Source of the DNA: Neelides folsomi
Lineage: Eukaryota; Arthropoda; Collembola; Neelipleona; Neelidae
Direction: 5' to 3'
Length of the DNA stretch: 64,000 bases
Assembly (NCBI GenBank): GCA_034687125.1
Contig: JAQGBZ010000031.1
Span: 248,001-312,000, forward strand
Both the position numbers and the translations under genes were made by a program. How positions within the stretch are numbered: the first letter of the stretch is position 1; the number at the start of each line of letters is the position of its first letter. This document shows, one piece after another, positions 1 to 13,300 of this stretch. The notes beneath the pieces are model-generated. The model was given only the letters and a program-made list of their open reading frames with translations. It had not been told where the DNA came from and made no database searches.

Positions 1-445
1 CCATTTTTACAATTCTCAACCCTAAAAATATGTACAATATAAGAATTATTTTAATTTCTTTTTGATTTGCTTTTTGGAAATTAAAAAACTTTTATACGAT
101 ATGGTATTTGATATGATATTTTACTTGGAACTCTTTCCTTTGCACATTGGAACTTGCAATTGCTGTAATACGTGACCCCATTGTTGGCACAAATCGCTCC
201 TTCTTTTGTTTCATCACAAGAACAAATCACAGGTTTTTTAGTCGTTCTCAACAATGGGCGTTGAGATTTGAAGAAATCCTTTTAAGTTAACTAAATGTTA
301 ATGCTGATTTTTAAATGAAGTATAGTTAATGTAGCATTTTTTAAATGATTACCTTATCAAGGACTTTAAACGCTCCATCACCATCACAGAAAATATTTAT
401 GAAAACAAGAAAGTAGAAAGTTATTAAAATTGGAGAGAAATTCAT
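1..445 (-). CDS. Secreted single-domain Kazal-type protease inhibitor, partial at window edge
   Basis: Three exons, 445-353, 278-125 and 21-1, joined in phases 0 and 1; the 3' end lies outside the window. Exon 1 begins at an ATG and encodes a hydrophobic signal peptide (MNFSPILITFYFLVFINIFC). Exon 2 carries the Kazal core: C-x-C, eight residues, C, then the diagnostic NNGVTYYSNC stretch, then KFQC. Exon 3 starts RLRIVKM, matching the conserved strand just before the last Kazal cysteine, which would lie beyond position 1. Kazal domains inhibit serine proteases by inserting a reactive loop into the active site; this one should be secreted. If exon 2 were read through instead of spliced at 125, the frame closes at 81 and the sixth cysteine is lost, so the spliced model is preferred. 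Target protease unknown. Confidence 0.75.
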
Positions 446-995
446 TTTACAGGAGTTTTGAAGTTGGCTCTTCCTATTTTAATGAATTCTTTCCTTGAAT
501 GAGAAAAAGGTTGGCCTTAGTCAACATCCTTCCTCTTAACACTTATCATTAGTTTATAATTAAGGATGACTTATGCACATCAACATTATTATTGTTTATT
601 ATGCAAGTCACACAATCACACTTACAGACCTATGCATTATGTTATTGTTACAATAATTTTTCAGCCGCACGAATTTTCTTAGAGTTATTTATTTCAGATT
701 GTATGTTGTTGATGAAATAAGAGAGTTTTATTTGATTTAATTAATAAACGTTTATTTATTTGCATTTTAAACTGATGCTCTTTTATCCACAATTGCTGGT
801 ACATCATCATTTGAACAAATTTCCTCTTCCGTGCCACTATCATTCCTTGGCAATTTCCCTCTCCTTTTTCGTGTCGGTTTTTTCTGGTAGATATAATGAA
901 GATCGGTCTATTCATAAAACGAGTTATCAATTAAATCCAATTTCATTATTAATTGTTATGCCCAACTTTGTATTTAATATTAATTAACGATCTTA
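446..995. other. Intergenic: upstream of Kazal gene and 3' flank of K2P channel gene
   Basis: No coding exon could be supported here. It must contain the promoter of the leftward Kazal gene and the 3' untranslated region of the leftward channel gene. Short open frames on both strands lack splice context or family similarity. Confidence 0.5.
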
Positions 996-2273
<1,278 letters not shown>

Positions 2274-2602
2274 AACGCTTCACCCCTCCTTAATTCCCCC
2301 AAACCCCAAATTCCTTAATAAATACTTCAAACTACAAGGATTTAAGATTTTATTGATCGATCCATTTTCACTGCAGCAGTTGCGCTTTTTCATTCCTCTT
2401 TTAATAAGGGCATGGCGAGACTTTAAACTTGATATCATACTATTTTATAGGATATGTTAAATATATTCGAAAACCTCGTGGATTGAGTTTTTTCATTTTG
2501 TGCGACAATTATTTGTTGTTTTACTCGTTTAATTAAAGTTTAACTAGCGTTTGTTAAATTGGTTAATTTGGTTAATACGATCTCGACGTTAAGTATTTAA
2601 CA
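2274..2602. promoter_or_regulatory. Divergent intergenic region between K2P channel and NOC4-like genes
   Basis: A 329-bp gap separates two start codons pointing away from each other, so both promoters or 5' leaders must lie here. It is AT-rich. No core promoter element can be named with confidence. Confidence 0.4.
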
Positions 2603-4828
2603 ATGGTTGAGAAAGATTCAAGCGATATTGTGAAATCTCGTGCGAAGAAGTTTCTAATCACGAAAGATCCAACAATTTTGGAAGAAATTGTGAAGGATCT
2701 TAATTTTGATATAAACAATTTGGAGAGTTGTCCGAATGAGAAGATTTTGCTCAAAGCTGCTAAAGATTTTGAAACGATTTTTACGACATTTATTCCTGAT
2801 GGAGGTTTACATCATTTAAATGACTGTAAATTAATACATTTAATATAACATTATTAAACATTGACTAATAACAAGATAACCTACACACAACACCGGCACT
2901 GGAATATTCAATTAGGCTCAAATTAAGTAGTTTGGAATACTATGTATTATAATAAAAATTTTATTGTGTTTGTTTTAGGTAATGCGAGTGAGGATGTCAT
3001 CAAGTTCAGAGAATTGTATGTGGAAGGTGTTGAGCATTTGGCTTCAATCTCAAAAAATTTCTCCAATTCCAAAACAAGAGTGTTCATTATTGAAATTCTC
3101 ATTGATTTGCTGAAGCTGGAGAAAAATAATGTTGAGAAACTTCCTCAACTTGGACATGGAATTCACATCGTAAGTTAATTCTAATTATAAAAGAGTATTT
3201 AATATTATAGAATACAAGAATCATATGTATTTCATATGCCTAAATAGATTTAAATCTTTACTAAATTGTTTTTAACATTGCAGAGACTTTTGGAATCTAT
3301 AACTGATGCGGATTCGAAATTAGCGAGTAATGTGAGCAAATTGAAGGAATATATGAAATATGTGGATTTCCGTCTTGAGTCTGTCAAAGCTCTCACAAGA
3401 GTTTTAAAAGCCAAGCTTGAATCACAAAAGAGCGAAGAATTCATGAAAAATGTCCTAAACCTCATCGGGACAATTGTAAACAACAAGAACTTTGATGAAG
3501 AATCAAATGAAATTTATTACGAGTCCAATCAATCATCAGTCAAATTGAGAGAAACCCCTTGTGAAATGAATTATAAAGAATTTCAAAGGGAATTCAGTCA
3601 TTTGTGGGACGAAGTGATGAAATGGCAAATGACCAACGACGTGCTCAAACGAGTTGTTCTCCTTTTACCTGAAAAAATTATGCCGCATTTGAAAAAGCCA
3701 CTTCATATGAGCGGATTTTTACTTGATTGTTTTAAATTAGGTAATTTACAATCTTGTACATTTAAAAACCATTATTTGTATTATTTTATTAAAACAAAAT
3801 GAAAATTGTCTTTAATTATTTTTTTTCAAGGGGGACCGTTAAGCATTTTGTCACTCCAAGGAATTTTCACTTTGATGGTAGAACATAATTTGTAAGAAAT
3901 AAAATTTATTCGAACGTTCAGTCATCCAAATCTATCTGCATCAGATGACAATTTAATACTTTTAATAACAATTTTTATTTAATTTAAATGACAGCGAAGT
4001 TCCAGACTTTTACACCAAGTTGTATTCACTATTTCAATTGGCAGTTTTTGACGCAAATTATCGTGCAAGATTCTTTGCTTATTCTTTCCAATTTCTAACT
4101 TCAACGTGAGTTCAAATTATTGTGTATTTAATAAATAAAGCTATTTTTCGAATATAAATGTTTGTTAAAATAATAATGATTATCAACTTAAATTAACTTT
4201 CTTATTTAACAAATCAAAAATAATTTTGTATTGTTATTATACAGCCATTTGCCTGAGTATTTGGTTGGATCGTTTGCGAAGAAATTATCTCGGTTGAGTT
4301 TGTTGGCCCCGGCCCCTTGTCTTCCAATGATCTTCGACTTCATCACCAATCTGATGATTCTTCATCCCGGACTTTCTGTTCTTGTGGCAAAGAAAGAAGG
4401 ACCAATGACATTAAGTGAAGATCCATTTCTAGAACATGAAATGGATCCAATGAAGAGTCGGGCATTGGAAAGTTCACTTTGGGAAATCAAATCTCATCGT
4501 CATCATGCGATTCCTTCGATTGCCAATTGGGCAAGATTCATTGAGAAACCATTACCGAAAGTGGAAAAGGATTTGGACGATACTTTATCACTTACTTATG
4601 CTGATGTAAGTTTCCTTTTAATTCATTTTTTATCAAACAATTATTAATATTCTGCCCTATACTTAATTTAATGGTTTTTTAATCATAATTATTCTTTAAC
4701 AGTTGTTTCAAATGGAAGTTGATAATACAAAAGGAATTGAACCAAAGTTCAAAAGCGATTATGCACAACCAAAGCCACCAACAAAGCCAACAATTCAAGA
4801 CAAGTTGACAACAATGGCTTCAGTATAA
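2603..4828 (+). CDS. NOC4L: Nucleolar complex protein 4 homologue (CBF/Mak21 family)
   Basis: Seven exons: 2603-2804, 2979-3169, 3284-3740, 3831-3891, 3995-4105, 4245-4605, 4703-4828; phases agree throughout and give 502 residues, usual for NOC4. The C-terminal half is the CBF/Mak21 domain. Its hallmarks are LPEYLVGSFAKKLSRLSLLA, a following helix ending in NLMILHPG, and the RALESSLWEI motif, which closely match NOC4L proteins. In yeast and animals NOC4 pairs with NOP14 in the nucleolus and nucleus to mature and export the 40S pre-ribosomal subunit; that role is inferred from the family. The N-terminal half is helical and divergent, as is usual. The start is the first ATG of the exon. The gene ends 271 bp from the convergent SLC6 gene. 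Confidence 0.92.
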
Positions 4829-5099
4829 TTCCTGGTTAGAATTAATTAAAATGTTAACTAAATTACTAAATCATTAAATATTATAATATAGTTACTTAAA
4901 TATGGAATTTATTATTATGTAAACTCATATTTTATTATAATCAATTTGATTAAACTTATTTAAATACTGACTTTTATTACTTACATTTTTGAGTCTTACA
5001 AAGCCGAATTTAATTGAAATTGGCAGATTTTACATTTTTATAAAAGACAAATATTAAACATTAAAATAGAATAGTTAATAATTAAAATACTTATTTAGC

Positions 5100-8000
5100 T
5101 CATTGAGTGTTAGCTGTGGGTGTTATTATCATGCTAGCTTTCTTAATAATTTTCTCTGACTTGATTGAAGTCCTTGAGGCTGAGCTGGATAGAAAATCCT
5201 TTGCATCTTGAATGCCTTCCACCATTGACAGTTTTTGAAGGGAACTTGTCCCAGCTTTGTCGAGTCTTTCGTCGAAGTTGTATTGATCTCTCAGTTCATC
5301 TTCAGGGAATGAATTCGGAATTTCGGTTTTGAAGATATTGAAACCAAGTTTTCTAAAGGAATTATTTAATTCATTTTAATGCCTTCATATACTCCCTGAC
5401 CAAATTTGTAAAAGAAAAATCAGTTTGGCTTCCTTCCTTCCTTCTCTCATCTGAGCGACGCGAGGTGAAATGAAATGCAAGTCCAAACAAACCGATTTTC
5501 CTTTTACATATGTGGTCAGGGAGTAAACTGGCTTAAGTTCAATAACATAATTATATTTATTAAATTTAATGTTTACAATGTAATTGACATTACTTTGCAA
5601 TTAAAACGACTGGAATTGGGAGCATTGTAAAGGTCGTGATGATAATTGAAATGACGTATAATCCAATAGGCCAAGCTTTCATTTCCTCTTTAGCGGCTTC
5701 TTTATTCCAAGTTGTGTATTGGGGATAAGTTGCGAAGACTGAATAGATTGAACAAAGAAGAATGACCACCATGGACAAAGGCGTGATGAATTTCCAGCAT
5801 AACATGAAATACCATCCTGGTCGCTTTCCAGTCATTAAAGTGATATCCATTGAAAACCTTTTAAAAAATTATTATTTTATTAAATAGTTTATTGACATTG
5901 AGTGAAGGTCAGTGGACATTAAATAAAGTTAATGTTAAAGTATTAAACTTAGCATTAGAACAAGTAAAATGGCGTAAAATAGGTCAATTTGACATTTTAC
6001 TTTTTAAGTCCGTAGACGTATGCAACGATAAATATTTCCCCAACGGTAATTGCCATTAAAGGCCAACCCGCACACATTTCATCAGCGTAGGTCAAAATGT
6101 AAACTCCGTTTCCCAGCCCAAATGAAATTGACGCAACGAGGAAAAAGGAACAAACGACGGCTAATTAAAAAATAATTAAAATTTTATTTTCATGTCAAAA
6201 ATCGTTAAACTACATTTCTACATTCAACTGTATTTGGTACAGTTAAATCGTAAGGATTTTTAAAATGTGCTAATTTCATTAGTTAAAGTAAATTACTTGT
6301 TACAACCCATTTCTCAATTTTGTACACTCGAATATCAATAAAAGTGGCAATGATTGGCTCAATATTTCCGAAGCAGCTGTCGAGTCCAAGGGTGGCCAAC
6401 ATGGTGAAGAAAAGGATTGACCACAATGGGGGAAACCAGGGGAAATCCGCCACCGCATCAGCGAATGTAATGAACACAAGACCCGTACCAGAACCACCCT
6501 TTTTGTTAAAAAATAACTTTAATTTAAAATTCATTTCAACCCATTTTGAATTTTCAATGAACCTCATCAATGAATCTTTGCAAGGAGCAATCCACTGCTG
6601 GTTTTGTACCATTGGTGTAAGTATCATTGATATGAGACATGTTAAAATCTTTATTGTCCTTAAGACAGGACGTTCGAAGTTTTTGAGCTCTGTGACCTAA
6701 AGTTTAAATATTATTTCTTAATTTTACTTATCCAACAATAGTATGCTATAATTGCTATACACTAATGTTTAAGAATGATTAGAAAATAATGTTAAAACAA
6801 TGAATTATAAGAACCGAAAATGATGAACAAGACGATAGAAGCAAAGAATGATGTTCCGCAATTGACAATTGAAACAAGGAAAGCATCAAAGTAGCAATTA
6901 TTGTTAGGTTTCAAATAGGAAGCATAAGAAATGATGGATCCAAATCCAACACCAAGAGAAAAGAAGATTTGAACTCCAGCGTCCAACCACACTTTTCCAT
7001 CTAACAACTTCTCCCACTAGAGAAATAATTAAATAAATTAAAGTTAAAATTTTATTATAATTTAGAAAAATCATTTAATGTACTCTACTTTACCTTTGGT
7101 GCATATGCGAGTTTGAAGCCCTCTGCAAAATCCCCTTCAGCGAGAGCAACAATTAAGAAGGTTATAAGAACCATGTAAGGATAAGTTGCAGTGAAATACA
7201 CGACCTAATTTAATAAATTCAAATGTGAATACATAGTTATAAATTACCTTATACTTCTCTATATCAGAACAAATCAGAGCTATGATTTAAAAATTAATTA
7301 TAATTAATAAAATACCTTTCCAGTCCAATTGGTTCCTCCGACCATACAAATCCATGTAACAACCCATGATGCGAGATTGGCTGCGACAATTGGCCAACTG
7401 AAGTTTCCTGGATCTTCAATTCCTGAAGTCGCGTCGAGAACTTGACGGTACCAGTAATACTGGGAAGGAGTGCTGTTCTGAAATACAAAATTATATAAAC
7501 AATAATGCAATAATATGCCGATATTAATTTATAATATCAAATAATTTTAAATATTATTATTAATAAATATTACACAACGAGTTTGCTATATGGTGTCTTA
7601 CAGTACATTCTGAAACATTGTGGTATTTGCAATTGGCCCATGGAACGTTATTATCTATGTCAGCATTGAACGACTAAATGAAATTAAATTTCAATCAATT
7701 TAAAAAAAATTAAAATCATAATCATTCCAATTTAATAAATTAAAAATATTATTGGATTACTTATTTTATATAATTTTACATAATTTAAAAAATGTTTGTC
7801 ATTCTTACAGATATAACGTAGTAAAAAACCCAAGCTAGGAGCGTATTGTAATAATACGCCACAATGAGGTTTACAATGGCCACAGAAATGCCAAGTCCAG
7901 CAAACAATGGCGAAATCTCATTCCAACATCCGAAGCTGCCTTTACGAAATCTTTGTCCGACTGCGATCTCAAGAAGGAAAATCGGAATACCCGCAGCAAA

Positions 8001-8548
8001 TAGGAAAAATGTATACGGAACTAAAAAAGCGGCTGAAAAGATTTAAATCATTTTTAATAAAAAATTGTCAATTTTATTTCATTTATTAGATAGATTTGTA
8101 AGATTTGGTCAATCGCTGTGTGAAATGATTTGATATGGTTTTTGAACCTCCGCCGTTCTTTTGCAAAAGATATGGAAAACGCCACAAATTTCCGAATCCA
8201 ACTGCGTATCCGATCAAAACGAGCAAATAAGATATTTTGCTGTCCCATTTTTCTGGAGGAGAATTCGGAATATTATTCTCATCTGGTGCTTCTTTGGTCT
8301 CAATAGTCGACTCCTTTTATATCAAATCAAGAAAATTTTGGAATGTTAATAAATTAAATTTATTTTAATTAATTAAAATTATTTAAATCATATATTAATA
8401 AATAATACTATAAAATTTACTAAAATATAAAATTGCATCAAATTACATATGGTACAACAAGAGAGCTCGGTGTGACAACTTCAGTTTGACCTTCAGTATT
8501 TGCACCATCAGTTGTTGCAGCTGAAGCAACATTGGTCACTGATTCCAT
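5100..8548 (-). CDS. SLC6 sodium-coupled neutral amino-acid transporter (B0AT-like)
   Basis: Twelve exons: 8548-8447, 8313-8148, 8032-7809, 7673-7602, 7477-7316, 7204-7094, 7016-6815, 6696-6563, 6498-6297, 6160-6001, 5857-5594, 5352-5100; 683 residues. TM1 reads [20 protein letters not shown], the SLC6 signature, with Gly where monoamine transporters carry Asp, pointing to an amino-acid carrier. Further matches to the SLC6A15-A20 group are [14 protein letters not shown], the [10 protein letters not shown] extracellular loop, [18 protein letters not shown] (TM6) and [13 protein letters not shown] plus LGLDSCFG (TM8). The large loop after TM3 has several Asn-x-Ser/Thr sites. It is expected in the plasma membrane, importing amino acids with Na+ (and perhaps Cl-). 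The Ser-rich 34-residue N-terminal exon is poorly conserved. The last intron holds a short inverted-repeat element. Exact substrate is unknown. Confidence 0.9.
5392..5523. mobile_element. Short TA-flanked terminal-inverted-repeat element (MITE) in SLC6 intron
   Basis: The 132-bp segment opens CTCCCTGACC and closes GGTCAGGGAG, and the inverted similarity continues about 36 bp inwards with a handful of mismatches. TA flanks both sides (5390-5391 and 5524-5525). No coding capacity. It sits wholly inside the last intron (5353-5593) of the SLC6 gene, in a GC-richer patch than its surroundings. This is a non-autonomous DNA transposon of the TA-target type (Tc1/mariner-like); the family name is not known. 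Confidence 0.65.
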
Positions 8549-9356
8549 CTCAAACTGGCAAAAATTTTGTGAATGGCTATTATCTGCAGTAACCGACCAG
8601 AGTTAGTTAATCTATGCTTGATAGGTAAATTAAAAGGAGCTATGATTTAAGCTATTTAGATATCCAACTTAAAGTTAAGCAAAATTAACGAAATATAAAA
8701 ACCTAAATTGATAGAAAAAAACCAATTTTTAAATTGGGGAGGAAAAATAAATCATTTTGTACTGATTCATATGAGAGTTGAACGTTCCTTAGACGCCGTG
8801 GCACATCTTTGAAAAAGAATGTGAATCTGTGAATGAAGGTTTGCGAACGTGTAACCGAATTATGTAAATGAAGGGGGTCAATTTGATATGCAGAGTTGCA
8901 TCTCGAGAGATTTCACATGAAATTGTGATCATGAAATGTGTTGGATCTCCCTCAATGGTATATCAAATGAAGTAGTTAATGGACCTATAGCCCCAGTGGT
9001 GGCTGAAGTGGAGGAAATGTGTAGCAACTTGTCGAACAACTTGTAATTCTCCCCCTTTAATCCTAATTGATTGCGAGAGGGAAAAAAAGACGCCATCGGG
9101 GTGTTCAGCCATCCACCGACCTTTGAGGCTCCTCGTTCACTCAACATCAAAAACTCATTCACGTAACTTAACAAACCCATGTACGGACATTTATTTAACC
9201 ACAATTAAGTTTGGATTCAAAATAAAGAAAATCAACTAATTTTATTTTAATTGGAATTGAAAAATTATTTATTTAAGAAATAAATGTAACAGTTTCCCCA
9301 ATAGAATTCTTTTAATAATGAAGTTCAAATTTCCTATATTTTGATAATTTAAAAAA
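8549..9356. other. Divergent intergenic region upstream of SLC6 and SLC13 A
   Basis: About 0.8 kb between the SLC6 start and the upstream candidate first exon of SLC13 A. A 91-codon open frame on the minus strand near 8929-9204 has no family resemblance and no splice context. No RNA gene seen. It must carry the SLC6 promoter. Confidence 0.4.
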
Positions 9357-9391
9357 ATGGTTCGTGGATTCATAAAGACATTGTTCGACAG
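9357..9391 (+). CDS. Candidate alternative first coding exon of SLC13 A
   Basis: An ATG opens twelve codons (MVRGFIKTLFD plus a split codon) and ends at a strong donor, AG|GTGAGT, in phase 2. That phase joins correctly to the acceptor at 10507 of SLC13 A, giving [21 protein letters not shown]. The exon at 10336-10352 has the same phase, so the two look like alternative promoter or first-exon choices. There is no transcript evidence. Confidence 0.4.
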
Positions 9392-10335
9392 GTGAGTCAT
9401 TAAATTTTTATTTTAATTATCATTAAATTATCATTTAATTTTAATTTTATTGTTAATTTTTCAAAATATCTTATATAATTGTTATAATCTGGAGTGGAGT
9501 GGAGTTTTAATCACAATTAATATTTATTACAATTACCAAATTACTTTATATAAGCCCATTATGGAGAAAAACTCTGATGGAGAAAAAAAATTTTTGTTCC
9601 TTTTATAAGAAGTAATAAATGTAATGTTTAATCTCTAATGTATTGGAAATTATGACAATGTATTGGAGGTATAGGTAGATGTAAAAAAGGAAACTAGAGT
9701 TGTGTTTGAGTCAATTACAGCCAATTGGTTGATAGAAGATTTAACATAGAGATGTGAAAGCGTGGATTGTGCTCAGGTGGTTTATATCCCTCTTATATAG
9801 TTTATTAGTTATATAGGGCAATACATCTCTCTCGTATGATGATATTAAGGAGTTGCTTAACGCGAGGACGATAATAATAGCCTTGATAGACTTCCTATTC
9901 ATCTATTGATAAAAACCAAGTCTTTTTTCCCATTTACCCAGTTACTCAATGGCACTCGAACGAGGAGCAAAAATTCTGCCGCTCTTTTTACAATCAAACA
10001 TAAACGTGTTTAACTAACTGCAATCATCATTAATCATTTAATTGCTGAATAATTAACTTTTCCTCTCACGTTCCAATCCACATTTAAATATTTTATTAAT
10101 TTTTCTCATATAGATTTTTTTCATGATTCGTTCAATTGAGGAGCGTTCCTATAAAAATATCCATTTAAAACAAGTTTGAACCAAAAGCTGGAAAAAATAT
10201 TTTTATACCGCAGTTGCTGTTTTGAGTTAATTGATAATTGCGAGTTAGTAATTATTATATAGGGATTAGGTGATCGGGATTGTAATTTTATTACTTTTAA
10301 GCTTCAACGGGGAACCAACATAAACTTCACTGACA
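9392..10335. other. Intron or upstream region of SLC13 A
   Basis: No coding exon seen. It is the first intron if the 9357 exon is used, or the promoter region if translation starts at 10336. Confidence 0.4.
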
Positions 10336-13300
10336 ATGAGCATCATGACAAGGTAATTAAACCAAACGACATTTTTTATTCATAGCAAGTGGCATTTTAA
10401 ATTATGGTAATGAGCAAACGAGTTTTATGAGCTAAGAGATTTGATCACCCAACAGAGATCTGTGACAGAGATTTGAACATTGACTGAATAATTACTGAAC
10501 TGGCAGGAGAATCAAAATCATGGACAAACTTTTGAATTTTTTGAAGAACTGGAAGTTCTTTGTCGTCATCATCACTCCGCTTGCTCTCATGCCCCTTTGC
10601 TTCCTCGATGAAGACGCGGATGGACAAAGAACGACGGTAAATTTGGATTTCATTTTAATTTTAATTTCGTTCAATTTCGATCCCATTTTTTAAATTTTGA
10701 ATAATTGATTCGTAATTTAAAAATCTTCAGAAATTCAAGTGCGGATATGTCATTGCACTTATGGCTGTATATTGGATGTGTGAAGCTCTGCCCCTTGCTG
10801 TAACTTCCTTGTTACCGACTGTGTTCCTTCCACTGTTAGGAGTTCAAGATACAAGTAAGTCGAATAATGAAATTTGGTCAATTGAATATGAAAAAATCGA
10901 ATACGAATTCGGAATTCGTTTTATTAGAGATTTTAATTGATTGGAGATTCTTTAAGCTTTTTGATGAGTCTCATGTTTGTATGTTGGTTTGGATGTGTAG
11001 AAGATGTTTGCCTGAATTATATGAAAGAAACGAATATGATGTTCATCGGTGGCCTCATCATCGCTTTAGCTGTGGAGTATTGTAATTTACATAAGAGAAT
11101 CGCACTGAAGGTGATGACAATCGTCGGCTCCTCTCCTGTAAGGTACGTCATTTAATGATTTCTACAAGTTTAATTTACTTATGGTTAATTGTACTTTAAT
11201 TCCATATTTCAATATGGGAACTTTCATTAAGACTTTCTCAGAAAAAATAAGTATTTTGCTAAAATGCATCAAAATTCAGAATTTTTGATCAAAATTCTCT
11301 CGAATTGAATGAATAATTTTTGTGATATTGTTCATAATAAATACTGAAAAAGAAATGCTCAGTAATTTCGCAATTGTCAATTTGGAGATATTTTAATTAA
11401 TTCGATAATTTAAATTTTAAATTCAATCAAAAGCCAGACTTTTAATATGAAAATTCTAAAAAAGAATTGTAATGGTTTATAGGAATTCTAAGAATATACA
11501 TATTATTCAACTGTAATTGAATACAAGCCATAAGTTAAACAAAATTAACATTGAATATGAAAGTTGACAATTGCCGAACGGATAAAAAAGATGAAGTACA
11601 GAGTTTGTTAATGTAATCTCAAATGTTTTTATACTTTTTTTATCACATCATTTGTTCTGGTTAAACCGTCAAAAGAGAAACATGAAATAAACAATAGACG
11701 ACAATTGATGTTTTGTAAATATCATTGTTTTTGATCTCTTATATCATAAACTCTTAAAACATTGTAAATACCATTTGTACATTTACAATCTCTAGATAAA
11801 TCATTAATAAGAACAGACTCGTGTATTTAATCATTTGCTATTATTATACTACAAATACAAGTTAAGAATTTATATAGGAAATGATTGACTTTTACATTGT
11901 CATTACATGTCCATCACGAGATATTCATTAATCGTATTATCGGTAACCGGCAGTTAAATCTTTTAACAATTCAAGTCATGAAAATATTTGTATTAAAAAG
12001 AACAATAGAAATGATAATGTGAGAAATTCCCATTAATTACTAACTCTCAGTATTCATATCTAATACATACTCTAAATTATAAAGTCTATACTTTTACCAT
12101 ATTGTATACCATTTTATACATTTTATTGCCCTTGATAAATACAAGGAATATGAACTTCAATGTTCAATTGAATGTTTGTCATCAACTCATCAAATCTCAT
12201 TAAATGTGTTCTTTATCTAAAAATATTTATTACTCTTAACAAAAAATACTTTAGATTCATAATAAAGAAAATAAATAAATTATATAAAAAGTATCTCATA
12301 TCTAAACTCATATTTATCATAAATATCATACGTAATGATATTTCAATATTTAATGGTTTATTGAGTCAAAATATTCATAAAAGTTAATAATGTGAATTTG
12401 AGTTTCATAAAGGTGGATTTCTAATGTAAATAATTTGATCAAATCTGTCAACTTGATTTTCCCTCTGTGGTTGAAGATGCGAAGATGAAAAGAATCCAAA
12501 TGCGTTCGTCCTACTTCCATTTGAGATCCATTTGAGTCTCATTTGAGCTCCATTTGATCATCTTCTTAAGATGTAGAGAAAGTTGGTCGTAAGCGCCGGG
12601 GGTTATTACAGTTAAATCCCTATTAATAGTGTTGTTTCGTGTAAGTGCAATGACCAGATCTCGGAGCACTTTACGTTACTACGCAAACCCTCAGGGGAAA
12701 TTCCACCTGGGCCATTGAGGAACAGAAAAGAACAACAATTTGATAATTTATCTTTCGGACGGAGTCTGAGTTGTCTGATAGGAAATTGCAGACACAATGG
12801 AACGAATTCCTCTCAATTCATAACAATGAAAGTAATGAAAAATAAAAAGAGGTGGATTTAGGAAACAGGAACACGTGTTTCGCTTCATTTCAATCCAAAC
12901 CAATTTTTTACGCAAGTTGACTCAACTTGACGAGGAATGTTTTTTAAACTATGTATGAATGATTTCATTAATGCAAGGTTTACCGAACTCGAATTCGCAA
13001 CGAGGTGTCAATGCGTGGATTAAAATGGCAAGTTCCAGGTAACGCCACAATGAAAAATTCATTTCCTCACTCAAGGTGTGAAACGGAAATGAGTTGGGTT
13101 TAGATATGGAAGTTTCAATAACCTTCCGGTTCACACATTTCCGACTCGATTCAAAAATAACTTGAAAGCCAATTTATTTAACTATAATGCGTAATGTGCT
13201 TAACGCATAAATTATTAAATATCATTTATTGTAAAACCGGATAGGCTTTTGTAGGGTTAATAAGCTTATGTTATATAAAGCATTAATTTAGCTATTATCG

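Noticed and set aside
6320-6700. 126-codon plus-strand frame across SLC6 exons
   Set aside because: Antisense shadow; the minus strand carries the SLC6 motifs with consistent phases.
8929-9204. 91-codon minus-strand open frame upstream of the SLC6 gene
   Set aside because: No family similarity, no splice partners, and composition like neighbouring non-coding DNA.
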